DNA of 64,000 nucleotides from Sphingobium estronivorans (GCF_008692605.1 NZ_LFCT01000004.1:1-64000), one strand, 5' to 3'; positions 34,414-42,577 are shown, counted from the first letter of the stretch. Notes: generated by a model from the letters alone, not told the origin. Numbers and translations: made by a program.

Positions 34414-35268
34414 ATGGGGAGGCTGGCAAAGGCGCTGCTGGGCGCGCTGGGGACCGGACTGGTGCTGTTGTCGCTGCCGGTCGGGTTGATCGAGACGGTG
34501 GCGGCGTCGAGCGGGCTGAGCGAAGCGCTGCCCGCCGCCGCGCCGCCGCTGGGGATGACGGCACGGCTGCTGCTGGCCGCTTTCGGCGCGATGATGGCGC
34601 TGGGGCTGGTCTGGGCCGGGCAAGGGGAAAGGCGCGTCGCCCTGCTGACGCATCAAGAGGAAGGGCGCGTGAACGGCGCCCCAGGAGTGAGCAAAATGGG
34701 TTTTGCATTGTCCAAGCTGAACTGGCTGTCGCGCAGCCGGGGCGACCGGGCTTCCGGGGCGGCGCGCCGCCGCGCCGACGCGCATCCCGATGCACCCGCG
34801 CGGGCGCCGATCTTCGCCAGCCGGGACTTTGGCGGTCTCGACATTTTCCCGCGCACCGCGCCGGGACGCGAAGAGGCTCAAGCCGAGGTTGAGGCGGAGG
34901 AAGCGGCGCCCGCCGCCGGGCTTTCCATCCCCGCCGCGCCTGAAAAGACGATGGAGGAGCGTGCCTTCGCCCGTCTTGAACGCGCCTTCCGGGCGGAAGC
35001 GGTCGATGCGGAATATGAGCATGTCACGCAAGCCCCTCAGCCGAAGATCGCGCCCGCGCCGATCACCCATCTGTCGCTGTCCGAACTGACCGAAAGGCTG
35101 GAACGCGGCCTTGCCCAGCGCAAGCGGATGGGTCGGCCCGTCTCCGTGCTGGCCGACATGCCCGTGGAAGCTCCCGTGCCGGTGCGCGACCATGTCGAAG
35201 AGGGTGTCGATGAAGCCCTGCGCGCCGCGCTCGGAACCTTGCGCAGCATGGCTGGCCGCACCCGCTGA
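34414..35268 (+). CDS. hypothetical membrane-anchored protein
   Basis: 284 residues. Two hydrophobic helices near the N-terminus (ALLGALGTGLVLLSLPVGLI and ARLLLAAFGAMMALGLVWAG) are followed by a long, charged, Ala/Pro/Glu-rich region without a recognised domain. A helical patch THLSLSELTERLERGLAQRK precedes the end. It starts 11 bases after the glycosyltransferase stop, so it is likely co-transcribed with it. Function is unknown; a role in the same surface-glycan pathway is an inference from context. Confidence 0.65.
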   Translation: MGRLAKALLGALGTGLVLLSLPVGLIETVAASSGLSEALPAAAPPLGMTARLLLAAFGAMMALGLVWAGQGERRVALLTHQEEGRVNGAPGVSKMGFALSKLNWLSRSRGDRASGAARRRADAHPDAPARAPIFASRDFGGLDIFPRTAPGREEAQAEVEAEEAAPAAGLSIPAAPEKTMEERAFARLERAFRAEAVDAEYEHVTQAPQPKIAPAPITHLSLSELTERLERGLAQRKRMGRPVSVLADMPVEAPVPVRDHVEEGVDEALRAALGTLRSMAGRTR

Positions 35269-35281
35269 AGGAGCAGGCCGC

Positions 35282-35650
35282 TCACCAATCCTCGATGGTG
35301 AGCGCCGATATGTCGATCCATTCGCCGCCCGGCGTTGCGTGGTTGTCGTCGATGCTGATGTCGGCGACGAAATGGCCGGTCAGGCTCCATTCCGCCTCCT
35401 CGATTCCTGCGATGAAGGCCGCGCGCCGCGCCGCCGCGTCGGGACCGGCGAGGAGAAGCGCGACGACATGGCGCCGTCCCTGAAACAGGGCGCTGGCCCA
35501 GGGGCGGCTGGTGGCCCGCTCCACCGTGACGGGCGCTCCCGCCCGCTCCAGCAATTGCGCCAGCAGCCGGGGCAGGGGATCGCGCCCCGCCGTCGCCCGC
35601 CCCCCATTGCGCAGCCTATGGCCGCCTGTGTTGATGTCGATGCTTGTCAT
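35282..35650 (-). CDS. hypothetical protein
   Basis: 122 residues, soluble, no signal peptide. The segment GAPVTVERATSRPWASALFQG and a central acidic/hydrophobic part HFVADISIDDNHA look conserved, but I cannot name the family. Its start overlaps the stop of the small upstream gene (ATGA), so the two form an operon that is divergent from the S24 regulator. Convergent with the membrane protein on its left. Confidence 0.6.
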   Translation of the reverse strand: MTSIDINTGGHRLRNGGRATAGRDPLPRLLAQLLERAGAPVTVERATSRPWASALFQGRRHVVALLLAGPDAAARRAAFIAGIEEAEWSLTGHFVADISIDDNHATPGGEWIDISALTIEDW

Positions 35651-35832
35651 TGGCCCGCGCTCCTGCGATATTCGTTCATGAAATGTTCCACACGTCTTTT
35701 CATCCTGGCCCCCGGTTCGCGACCCCTGCGCAGGTCGAACACCAGACGCGGATCGCGAACGCTCTCCCGGCCGAATCTGGTCGCCGCAATGCCGTTTTCC
35801 CGCAGAAATTTCTCGACGGCGCGAAGCAACAT
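35647..35832 (-). CDS. small hypothetical protein, possible DNA-binding type
   Basis: 61 residues, basic (Arg-rich: FLRENGIAATRFGRESVRD, LRRGREPGARMKRRVEHFM). The pattern FGRESVRDPRLVFDLRRGRE looks like a short helix-turn-helix: a resemblance, not a proven fold. It overlaps the next gene by ATGA and diverges from the S24 regulator, with the palindromic operator CTAGGAAAAATCCTAG in between. It may therefore be controlled by that regulator. Confidence 0.55.
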   Translation of the reverse strand: MLLRAVEKFLRENGIAATRFGRESVRDPRLVFDLRRGREPGARMKRRVEHFMNEYRRSAGQ

Positions 35833-35916
35833 TCCCCTGTTTCTCCTCTCATGATGCGATTCGCCCGGTGCGAATCCGCAGGTCCATTCCTATCTCTTAC
35901 CCTATTTCCTACTTGT

Positions 35917-35932
35917 CTAGGAAAAATCCTAG
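35917..35932. promoter_or_regulatory. palindromic operator CTAGGA-AAAA-TCCTAG
   Basis: A perfect 16-base inverted repeat (6-base arms, 4-base spacer), 15 bases before the S24 regulator start. A further TTTCCTA half-site lies a few bases upstream of it. It is in the divergent promoter region of the regulator and the 61-residue protein. Autoregulation by the S24 protein is the simplest reading. Confidence 0.6.
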
Positions 35933-35947
35933 CGTTAAGGATGACGC

Positions 35948-36619
35948 ATGATCGGTGATGGAGAAGATCCGCGAATCGTGCTGGAACGGCTGATTGCCGA
36001 GCGGGGGGAGAATTATGCCGATCTTTCCCGCCTGCTGAATCGCAATCCGGCCTATATCCAGCAGTTCATCAAGCGCGGCACGCCCCGCAAGCTGGATGAG
36101 GAAGACCGCCGCGTGCTGGCCCGCTATTTCGGCGTGGCGGAGGATAGGCTGGGCGGTCCCGTAGCCCGCGCCGCCCCGCCGATGAAGACGCGCTCCCTTC
36201 CGGCAGTGGTGCCCGTGCCGCGCCTGTCGCTGGGGGCGTCGGCGGGGCCGGGATCGCTGGATGAGGATGAGCGGACGACCGGGGTGATGGCTTTCGACGC
36301 CAACTGGTTGCGTCATCTGGGCGTGCGGCCGCAGAAGGTGTCGATCATCCGCGTCGACGGCGAATCCATGGCGCCGACGCTGAATGACGGCGACGAGATC
36401 ATGGTCGATCATGACGATGACGCGACTCGATTGCGCGATGGCGTCTATGTGTTGCGGCTCGACGGCGTGCTGATGGTGAAGCGGGTGGCGATGGGGCCGC
36501 GCCGGGGGCTGTTTTCGGTCCTCAGCGACAATCCCCATTATCCCGACTGGATCGATATCGACCCGGCGCTGGTTGTGATCGTCGGACGGGTGGTATGGAC
36601 CGGGCGGCGCTTGATTTAG
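35948..36619 (+). CDS. S24/LexA-family transcriptional regulator
   Basis: 223 residues. Residues 22-70 are a small N-terminal helical domain (NYADLSRLLNRNPAYIQQFI), likely DNA-binding. The C-terminal peptidase domain has Ser140 in VDGESMAPTL and Lys178 in LMVKRV, the catalytic dyad of LexA/CI autoproteolysis. A linker with Ala/Pro lies between. It should repress through the palindrome just upstream and be cleaved or released on DNA damage or another signal. XdhC follows by 12 bases and may be co-transcribed. Confidence 0.85.
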   Translation: MIGDGEDPRIVLERLIAERGENYADLSRLLNRNPAYIQQFIKRGTPRKLDEEDRRVLARYFGVAEDRLGGPVARAAPPMKTRSLPAVVPVPRLSLGASAGPGSLDEDERTTGVMAFDANWLRHLGVRPQKVSIIRVDGESMAPTLNDGDEIMVDHDDDATRLRDGVYVLRLDGVLMVKRVAMGPRRGLFSVLSDNPHYPDWIDIDPALVVIVGRVVWTGRRLI

Positions 36620-36631
36620 GAGGGCGAGGCA

Positions 36632-37549
36632 TTGAACGACAATGACGGGGTCATCGGCAAGGCTGCCGAATGGCGCGGCGCCCGCATGGCGCTGGCGACC
36701 GTGGTGTCGACCTGGGGCTCCGCGCCCCGGCCGCGCGGCAGTCATATGATCGTGCACGAGGATGGCCGGTTCGAAGGCAGCATTTCGGGCGGCTGCGTCG
36801 AAACCGACGTGCTGCAACGCGCCGCCGAGGTGATCGCCGGGCGTCCGGCGCATCTCGAACATTATGGCGTGGCCGACGGCGACGCGTGGGCGGTGGGCTT
36901 GCCCTGCGGCGGGAAGATCAGCGTGCTGGTCCAGCCGGTGGGCGCGGACGGATTCGACCCGGTGCTGTTCGATCGGATCGCGGCGGAAAGCGGGCAGGGC
37001 AGGGCGCTCACCCTCTCGACCGATCTGGAAAGCGGCGTGACGCGGGAAGGCATCATCGATGGGCGGTTCAACAATCGCTACGATCCCCCGCGCCGGGTGT
37101 TGATCGTGGGCGCGGTGCAGATCGCGCAATCCTTGAGCGCGCTCGCCCAGACCATCGGCGTCACCCCGGTCATCATCGACCCGCGCGGCCGATTTCTGAC
37201 GGAGGAGCGGTTTCCCGGCGTCGTGCTGGACGACCGCTGGCCCGATGAGGCGGTCGCCGCCCGCTCCCCCGGTGAATCGACCGCCGTGGTGACGCTGAGC
37301 CACGACATCAAGATCGACGATCCGGCCCTGGCGGCGGCGCTGCGCGCGCCCACGGGCTATATCGCGGCGCTGGGATCGCGCAAAAGCCATGCCGCCCGAC
37401 TGGAACGGCTGGCCGGGGAGGGCTTTTCAGCGGAGGATCTGGCGCGGATCGACGGCCCCGCCGGACTGGACATCGGCGCTGTCGGCGCGGCGGAGATCGC
37501 CCTTTCCATCGCGGCGGGCATGGTCGCGGGTTTCAACGCCCGGCGTTAG
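36632..37549 (+). CDS. XdhC/CoxI family molybdenum hydroxylase maturation protein
   Basis: 305 residues starting with TTG, which has AGGAGGGCGAGG upstream. The N-terminal XdhC domain shows VVSTWGSAPRPRGSHMIV and the signature SISGGCVE; the C-terminal Rossmann-like domain includes RRVLIVGAVQIAQSLS. Members insert sulfur into the molybdenum cofactor of xanthine dehydrogenase-type enzymes. No such large subunit is encoded in the window; a [2Fe-2S] small subunit is at 4459. It follows the S24 regulator closely. Confidence 0.88.
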   Translation: MNDNDGVIGKAAEWRGARMALATVVSTWGSAPRPRGSHMIVHEDGRFEGSISGGCVETDVLQRAAEVIAGRPAHLEHYGVADGDAWAVGLPCGGKISVLVQPVGADGFDPVLFDRIAAESGQGRALTLSTDLESGVTREGIIDGRFNNRYDPPRRVLIVGAVQIAQSLSALAQTIGVTPVIIDPRGRFLTEERFPGVVLDDRWPDEAVAARSPGESTAVVTLSHDIKIDDPALAAALRAPTGYIAALGSRKSHAARLERLAGEGFSAEDLARIDGPAGLDIGAVGAAEIALSIAAGMVAGFNARR

Positions 37550-37709
37550 AGCAAGCTGCGCTCAATCAGACGCGAGCCGCTTGCTCACCTCCTTTGGTGT
37601 CGCATCGTTTTTTACGAAAAACCGGTGTCCATTTTTTCGCACGATGCTTTAGATCGGTCGTACCGCGATTTCTTAACCGGCAATCGATTCCGGTCGCTTC
37701 GGAATCGCT
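37549..37709. repeat. composite intergenic repeat block of several palindromes
   Basis: Three structures lie between XdhC and YjiX. GAGCAAGC (37549-37556) pairs with GCTTGCTC (37579-37586). GCATCGT (37602-37608) pairs with ACGATGC (37641-37647), enclosing TTTTTACGAAAAA and ACCGGTGTCC, reminiscent of the AAAACCGGTTCCCACTTTT-type intergenic repeats of rhizobia and sphingomonads. CGATTCCG (37685-37692) pairs with CGGAATCG (37700-37707). None has a run of T, so they are not standard terminators. Confidence 0.65.
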
Positions 37710-37895
37710 CTAACAGCACTTCCCCCCATTTTTCCCGCCATAGCGCGCTTCCTGCCGCTCGCGGAAAAAGGCGATCCGGTCCATTGGCGCGCGCTCGGGG
37801 TGGTGTTCGGCCATATGCCGCAGATAGGCGTCATAGTCCGGCATCCCGACCATCATGCGCGCCATCTGCCGCAGCCGGTGGAGAAACAGGCTCAT
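37710..37895 (-). CDS. YbdD/YjiX family protein, CstA partner
   Basis: 61 residues. It contains GMPDYDAYLRHMAEHHPE and the C-terminal FFRERQEARYGGKNGGKCC, which is the strongly conserved tail of YbdD/YjiX (ending in Cys-Cys). Such small proteins accompany CstA-type peptide or pyruvate transporters. Its ATG overlaps the cstA stop (ATGA). A palindrome lies directly after its stop. Confidence 0.9.
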   Translation of the reverse strand: MSLFLHRLRQMARMMVGMPDYDAYLRHMAEHHPERAPMDRIAFFRERQEARYGGKNGGKCC

Positions 37896-39940
37896 TCCGC
37901 CGGGACCAGTTGCGCCGGGATTTCCCGGGCGGTGGGCGCCGCCACCTTCCGCGCGGCCAGGCAGGTGCGGACGGTGAAGAACAGCACCGCCAGCACCACG
38001 AACAGGAAGATCGCGACCAGCCCGGCGTCGACCCGGTCGTTGAAGATGATCGCCTCCATCTCCGCCATCGACTTGGCGGGCGCCAGCACTTCGCCCTGGG
38101 CCGCCGCCGTGCTGAACTTCGCCGCATGGGCCAGGAAGCCCACCGCAATATCCGCCGAGAACAGTTTCAGGAAGCCGGCCGACAGGGTGCAGATCAACAG
38201 CCATGCGGTCGGGATCATCGTGACCCAGGCGAACCTGTCCTGCTTCATCCGGAACAGCACCGCCGTCCCCAGCATCAGCGCCATGGCGGCGAGCATCTGA
38301 TTGGAAATGCCGAACACCGGCCAGAGCGTGTTCACACCGCCCAACGGATCGGTGACGCCCTGATAGAGGAAGAAGCCCCAGGCCGCGACGGTCAGGGCCG
38401 TGGCGACGATGCCCGGCGCCATGCTCTTCGTCTCCTTGAAACTCGGCACCGCCAGCGCGATCAGGTCCTGCAACATGAAGCGCCCGGCGCGTGTCCCCGC
38501 GTCCACCGCGGTCAGGATGAACAGCGCCTCGAAGAGAATGGCGAAATGATACCAGAAGGCTTTCATCGCCGGACCGCCCACGACATGGGAGAAAATCTCC
38601 GCCATCGCCACAGCCAGGGTCGGCGCGCCGCCCGCACGGGAGATGATGCTGTGCTCGCCCACATCCTTCGCGGTTTGCAGGATCAGATCGGGGGTGACCG
38701 GGAAGCCCATCGCCGTCACCGCCGCGGCCGCGCTTGCCGCATCCTTGCCGATCACCGCTGCCGGGCTGTTCATCGTGAAATAGACGCCCGGATCGAGGAT
38801 CGATGCGCCCACCAGCGCCATGATCGCCACGAACGCCTCCATCAGCATCGCGCCATAGCCGATCATCGGCGCATGGGCTTCGCTGGCGATCAGCTTGGGC
38901 GTGGTGCCGCTGGCGATCAGTGCATGGAAGCCCGACACCGCCCCGCAGGCGATGGTGATGAACAGGAAGGGAAACAGTCCGCCCGACCAGACGGGGCCAT
39001 TGCCGTTCGCAAACTGGGTGACGGCATGCATTTTGAGCGGCGGCGCCATGATGACGATGCCGATGGCCAGCGCGGCAATCGCCCCGATCTTGAGGAAGGT
39101 CGACAGATAATCGCGCGGCGCCAGCAACAGCCACACCGGCAGCACGGAGGCCACCGCGCCATAGCCGATCAGGATCCAGCAAAGCTGCAACGGCGTGAAG
39201 GTGAAGATCGGACCCCAGACCGGCGACAGGGATATGCTCTGCCCATAGATGATCGCCGCCAGCAGCCCGACCAGCCCCAGCAGCGACACTTCGCCGATCC
39301 GCCCCGGCCTGATCCAGCGCGTATAGGCGCCCATCACCATCGCCAGTGGCACCGTCGCCGCCACGGTGAACATGCCCCAGGGGCTTTCCGCCAAGGCTTT
39401 CACCACGATCAGCGCCAGCACGGCGAGGATGATGATCATGATCATGAAGGCGCCGAACAGCGCAATGGTGCCCGCGACCTGCCCCATTTCCATGCGGATC
39501 AGTTCGCCCAGCGACTTGCCGTCGCGACGCATGGAGATGAAGAGGACCATGAAGTCCTGCACCGCCCCCGCCAGCACCACGCCCGCGATGATCCAGAGCG
39601 TGCCGGGCAGATAACCCATCTGTGCCGCCAGTACTGGTCCCACCAGCGGTCCCGCGCCCGCAATCGCCGCGAAATGATGACCGAACAGCACCGTCCGGTC
39701 AGTGGCGACATAGTCCAGCCCATCGGCCCGCCGGATCGCCGGGGTGGCCCGTGACGGGTCCAGTCGCATCACAGTCCGCGCGATGTAGAGCGCATAATAG
39801 CGATAGGCGACGAGGAAGCTGCTGACCGCCGCCACCACGATCCACAGTGCATTGACCGCTTCGCCGCGCGACACGGCCACGACCGACAGCGCCGCCGCGC
39901 CGACAATGGCGATCAGAATCCATGGGATATGTCGGGTCAT
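37892..39940 (-). CDS. cstA: carbon starvation protein CstA, peptide/pyruvate transporter
   Basis: 682 residues, about 18 hydrophobic helices. CstA features are present: YRYYALYIARTVMRLDP, DRTVLFGHHFAAIAGAGPLVGP, GVVLAGAVQDFMVLFIS, RRDGKSLGELIR, the segment GVTDPLGGVNTLWPVFGISN and the late helices FAWVTMIPTAWLLI. The ATG at 39940 is favoured over upstream in-frame starts because the protein then begins at TRHIPWILIAIVG, the usual first helix. It takes up peptides or pyruvate under carbon limitation. YjiX is co-translated at its 3' end. Confidence 0.94.
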   Translation of the reverse strand: MTRHIPWILIAIVGAAALSVVAVSRGEAVNALWIVVAAVSSFLVAYRYYALYIARTVMRLDPSRATPAIRRADGLDYVATDRTVLFGHHFAAIAGAGPLVGPVLAAQMGYLPGTLWIIAGVVLAGAVQDFMVLFISMRRDGKSLGELIRMEMGQVAGTIALFGAFMIMIIILAVLALIVVKALAESPWGMFTVAATVPLAMVMGAYTRWIRPGRIGEVSLLGLVGLLAAIIYGQSISLSPVWGPIFTFTPLQLCWILIGYGAVASVLPVWLLLAPRDYLSTFLKIGAIAALAIGIVIMAPPLKMHAVTQFANGNGPVWSGGLFPFLFITIACGAVSGFHALIASGTTPKLIASEAHAPMIGYGAMLMEAFVAIMALVGASILDPGVYFTMNSPAAVIGKDAASAAAAVTAMGFPVTPDLILQTAKDVGEHSIISRAGGAPTLAVAMAEIFSHVVGGPAMKAFWYHFAILFEALFILTAVDAGTRAGRFMLQDLIALAVPSFKETKSMAPGIVATALTVAAWGFFLYQGVTDPLGGVNTLWPVFGISNQMLAAMALMLGTAVLFRMKQDRFAWVTMIPTAWLLICTLSAGFLKLFSADIAVGFLAHAAKFSTAAAQGEVLAPAKSMAEMEAIIFNDRVDAGLVAIFLFVVLAVLFFTVRTCLAARKVAAPTAREIPAQLVPAE

Positions 39941-40044
39941 CGCTCTCTCAGGTCGCCTCTCTGTCTGACGGCGGCCACAGTAAGGCCACGCGATGCAAAG
40001 ACAATCGTCTCTTATCGGCCAAGGTCGAGACATCCCTGCGATCG

Positions 40045-40069
40045 TCAGCCGGCTTTCGCTGGAATGACG
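40045..40069. repeat. remnant of a CGTCA...TGACG repeat half
   Basis: GTCAGCCGGCTTTCGCTGGAATGACG forms an imperfect hairpin and ends with TGACG, like one arm of the twin-hairpin elements at 23831 and 47534. The left half is absent. It sits between cstA and the DoxX gene. Confidence 0.4.
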
Positions 40070-40072
40070 GGC

Positions 40073-40501
40073 TTAACGGCTGGAATCCGACTGGAACGGC
40101 CAATTCATGGTCCCGCTCGCCCACAACGCCCACCAGATGATGACGGGCTGCAACGCCAGCCGGGGGCCATGATACCACCAGCTCAAATGCACGCCGCCCA
40201 ATGCGATGTCGCTCAACGCATGGTGGAAATTGGCGGGCCAGACACATAGCGCGTAGAGCGCCAGCCCGATGCCCGCCGCCTTGCGCAGCGGCGGAAGCAT
40301 CAATCCAGCGGCGCCCGCAATCTCCGCTGCGCCGGTCAGCGCGACGACCAGTTCCGGCGCGGGCACCCAGTCAGGCGTGATCGCGACGAAACCGCCGGGC
40401 CGGGTCAGATGCGCGACCCCGGCCAACCCATAGGCCGCCGCCAGAACCATCCGCGCGATCCGTCTTCCCCGGCCTTCCGGCGGCGCGCGGTCGATTGTCA
40501 T
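40073..40501 (-). CDS. DoxX-like membrane protein
   Basis: 142 residues, about four helices. The order RMVLAAAYGLAGVAHLTRPG, LVVALTGAAEIAGAAGLM, LPPLRKAAGIGLALYALCVW and ANFHHAL corresponds to the DoxX family, in which the conserved Glu in TGAAEI and Asn/His late in the chain recur. The biochemical role is unclear; some members link to sulfur oxidation or quinone-dependent processes. The ATG overlaps the upstream PNPOx-like gene (ATGA). Confidence 0.8.
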   Translation of the reverse strand: MTIDRAPPEGRGRRIARMVLAAAYGLAGVAHLTRPGGFVAITPDWVPAPELVVALTGAAEIAGAAGLMLPPLRKAAGIGLALYALCVWPANFHHALSDIALGGVHLSWWYHGPRLALQPVIIWWALWASGTMNWPFQSDSSR

Positions 40502-40935
40502 CCAAGCTCCAGTTCCGCCTCATTCTCTCCGTCCCACATATGGGCGCGTTCGGCGTGGACCTTTATCATGACAAGGCCGGGCGTGTCCGGTCCTTCCTGG
40601 AACCAGCCCTGCAAATCGCTGTTCCAATGCGCTTCGAATTCTTCGCGGTCGCGGATCAGGTCGGCGCGTCCTTCGACCGCGATGAACAGCGGGTGTTGCT
40701 TGAGCAAGCCGGTTCGCCCCTGAAAGGACAGGCCGACCCGCGGGTCGCGCTCTATATCCTTCACCATCAGCGTGTCTTCGGTGGTGAAATAAAAGCTGTC
40801 GCCTCCATAGGCGACGTCCTGATTGTTGCTCATCGGGCGGGCGCCGATCTGGCCGCCGTCCGCATGGGTCGACAGCATCGCGAAATCAATGTCCTTCATC
40901 TTCTCCGCCAGGCTGGCGAGCGTCAATTGCATCAT
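40498..40935 (-). CDS. pyridoxamine 5'-phosphate oxidase-like general stress protein
   Basis: 145 residues. The split-barrel fold is visible (DFAMLSTHADGGQIGARPM, YFTTEDTLMVKDIERDPRVG, VMIKVHAERAHMWDG), the pattern of the general-stress FMN-binding flavoreductase/PNPOx group. An ATG at 40935 is preceded by AAGGAGAGTGGACG; an upstream in-frame extension lacks a site. It may bind FMN or F420, but specificity cannot be told. It is coupled to the DoxX gene. Confidence 0.85.
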   Translation of the reverse strand: MMQLTLASLAEKMKDIDFAMLSTHADGGQIGARPMSNNQDVAYGGDSFYFTTEDTLMVKDIERDPRVGLSFQGRTGLLKQHPLFIAVEGRADLIRDREEFEAHWNSDLQGWFQEGPDTPGLVMIKVHAERAHMWDGENEAELELG

Positions 40936-41061
40936 CGTCCACTCTCCTTTTCCTATCATGCGCAAACGCATGAAATCCCTGGCGGCTCCCGGAGGATTCG
41001 CCTTGAGCATGAAAAGAACATATCATGAACAAATATCCTCGATTCGTATGGAGAAAGCGCC

Positions 41062-41664
41062 GTGGAAAACCGTTCCACCCAGACCCTCTTCCGCCTGTTC
41101 TACGCGCTGAAGCCCGCCCCGCTGATCGCGCGCCAGACCGATTATTTCGCGGAAACCATTGCGTGTGGCGTCCGGCGCGTCGCCGTCGAGCATCAGCATG
41201 TCACGCTGGCGATCACCTGCGATTATGACGACTATCCCTATGCCGTCATCAAGGCGTTGGTGCGTGCGGGAACGGGGGTGATGGCCGAACCCTTCGACCT
41301 GCGGCTGGACCAGCTCAGCATCGGCAATCGCTCCGCCGCCTTGCGTCCCTCGCAGGGCGTGTCGCTGCTGAACGCGCTTCAGAAGGCGATCGCGGCGGGC
41401 ATGAAAGGGGCAGGGGTGATGTCACGCCCCGGCTGGAGCTTCAGCCCGCACCAGACCTTGTTCTACCGCGACGGCCGGCCGGAACAGCGGAGGGTCGAAG
41501 GCTTTAGCTGGCATGTCGACCAGTTCATGCTGGTGTGCAGCCATGTCGGCCGCACCCGTCATGAAACGCTGGCGACCTGGCGGTTGAACGGCAGCGGGCA
41601 ATATGACCTGTTCGATGCGTTCAGCGCTTGCGCACGAACTCCGCGCGCAGCACCAGCCCCTTGA
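41062..41664 (+). CDS. 2'-5' RNA ligase family protein (2H phosphoesterase)
   Basis: 200 residues starting with GTG, preceded by GGAG at eight bases. It has the two H-x-T motifs of the 2H superfamily: HVT in EHQHVTLAITCDY and HQT in SPHQTLFYRDG. A second half WHVDQFMLVCSHVGRTRHETL completes the fold. Members act on 2'-5' phosphodiester or cyclic phosphate ends of RNA, or on related nucleotides. Its 3' end overlaps the convergent PhnA-like gene by 44 bases. Confidence 0.82.
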   Translation: MENRSTQTLFRLFYALKPAPLIARQTDYFAETIACGVRRVAVEHQHVTLAITCDYDDYPYAVIKALVRAGTGVMAEPFDLRLDQLSIGNRSAALRPSQGVSLLNALQKAIAAGMKGAGVMSRPGWSFSPHQTLFYRDGRPEQRRVEGFSWHVDQFMLVCSHVGRTRHETLATWRLNGSGQYDLFDAFSACARTPRAAPAP

Positions 41665-41923
41665 TGCCCTCATGCCGGCAATCGATTTCCTGCGGATCGC
41701 CGGTCAGCCGGATCGATTTGATCAGCGTCCCGCGCTTGAGCGTCTGGCCCGCGCCCTTGACGACCAGATCCTTGATCAGCGTGACCTGATCGCCATCGGC
41801 CAGCAGATTGCCGACCGCGTCGCGGACCTCGACCGTATCGGCGGCGCCGGCTTTGGCTGCCGCCTCGGCCGCGCTGATCCATTCGCCGCTTGCTTCATCA
41901 TAGACATAATCGTCGTCGGGCAT
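41621..41923 (-). CDS. PhnA/YjdM-like protein without zinc-ribbon cysteines
   Basis: 100 residues. The C-terminal part (EVRDAVGNLLADGDQVTLIK, GQTLKRGTLIKSIRLTGDPQ, GLVLRAEFVRKR) is the PhnA_C domain. The N-terminal segment DDDYVYDEASGEWISAAEAA aligns with the PhnA zinc ribbon, including the tyrosine/tryptophan framework, but has no cysteine. Older names call this alkylphosphonate utilisation, but no phn genes are near and the function is unknown. It precedes engB at seven bases. Confidence 0.78.
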   Translation of the reverse strand: MPDDDYVYDEASGEWISAAEAAAKAGAADTVEVRDAVGNLLADGDQVTLIKDLVVKGAGQTLKRGTLIKSIRLTGDPQEIDCRHEGIKGLVLRAEFVRKR

Positions 41924-41929
41924 GGCGGC

Positions 41930-42577
41930 CTAACCTTGCGTCACGCTTTCCAGCACGGCGGCGCGCAGTTCGGGCAATCCCATGCCCTTCTCGCTCGACG
42001 TGGCGATGATGTCGGGATGCGCGGCGGGACGCTTGCGGATCGCCTCGGCGACGGCTTGCTTCACCTCGGTCAGATGGCTGGCCTTCACCTTGTCGGCCTT
42101 GGTCAGCACGATGCGATAGCTGACCGCCGCCGCGTCCAGCATGTCGAGAATGTCGGTATCGACATCCTTGATGCCATGGCGGCTGTCGATCAGCACCAAG
42201 GCCCGCTTCAACTTCGGCCGCCCGCGCAGATAGTCGTTCACCAGGAAACGCCATTTGCGCACCATGTCCTTGGGCGCGCGGGCATAGCCATAGCCCGGCA
42301 TGTCGACGAGGCGGAACCGCAGCGGATCGCCCACGTCGAAGAAGTTCAGCTCCTGCGTCCGCCCCGGCGTGTTCGAGGTGCGGGCAAGGCCATTGCGGTT
42401 GGTCAGCGCATTCAGCAGCGAGGACTTGCCGACATTGGACCGCCCCGCAAAGGCGACCTCGTTCACCGCCATGTCGGGCAGGAATTTGAGGTCGGGCGCG
42501 GATTTGAGGAAGGCGATGGGGCCGGCAAAGACCTTGCGCGCTTCCTCGATCAGTTCGGCGGTTTCCTGTTCAGTCAC
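41930..42577 (-). CDS. engB: ribosome-biogenesis GTPase EngB/YsxC
   Basis: 215 residues. G1 motif [11 protein letters not shown]2 region [10 protein letters not shown]3 [10 protein letters not shown]4 TKADK and G5 TSS are all in place, the usual EngB layout. It helps assemble the large ribosomal subunit and is normally essential. It is the last or next-to-last gene of the rpmH-rnpA-yidD-yidC-engB unit; the yidC stop is 13 bases upstream. Confidence 0.96.
   Translation of the reverse strand: MTEQETAELIEEARKVFAGPIAFLKSAPDLKFLPDMAVNEVAFAGRSNVGKSSLLNALTNRNGLARTSNTPGRTQELNFFDVGDPLRFRLVDMPGYGYARAPKDMVRKWRFLVNDYLRGRPKLKRALVLIDSRHGIKDVDTDILDMLDAAAVSYRIVLTKADKVKASHLTEVKQAVAEAIRKRPAAHPDIIATSSEKGMGLPELRAAVLESVTQG

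Noticed and set aside
35282-35832. Toxin-antitoxin pair idea for the two small overlapping genes
   Set aside because: Neither protein resembles a known toxin or antitoxin and both are soluble with no typical motifs.
35948-36619. Prophage suspicion because of an S24/CI-like repressor
   Set aside because: No integrase, tail, terminase or lysis gene lies within reach; the neighbours are metabolic.
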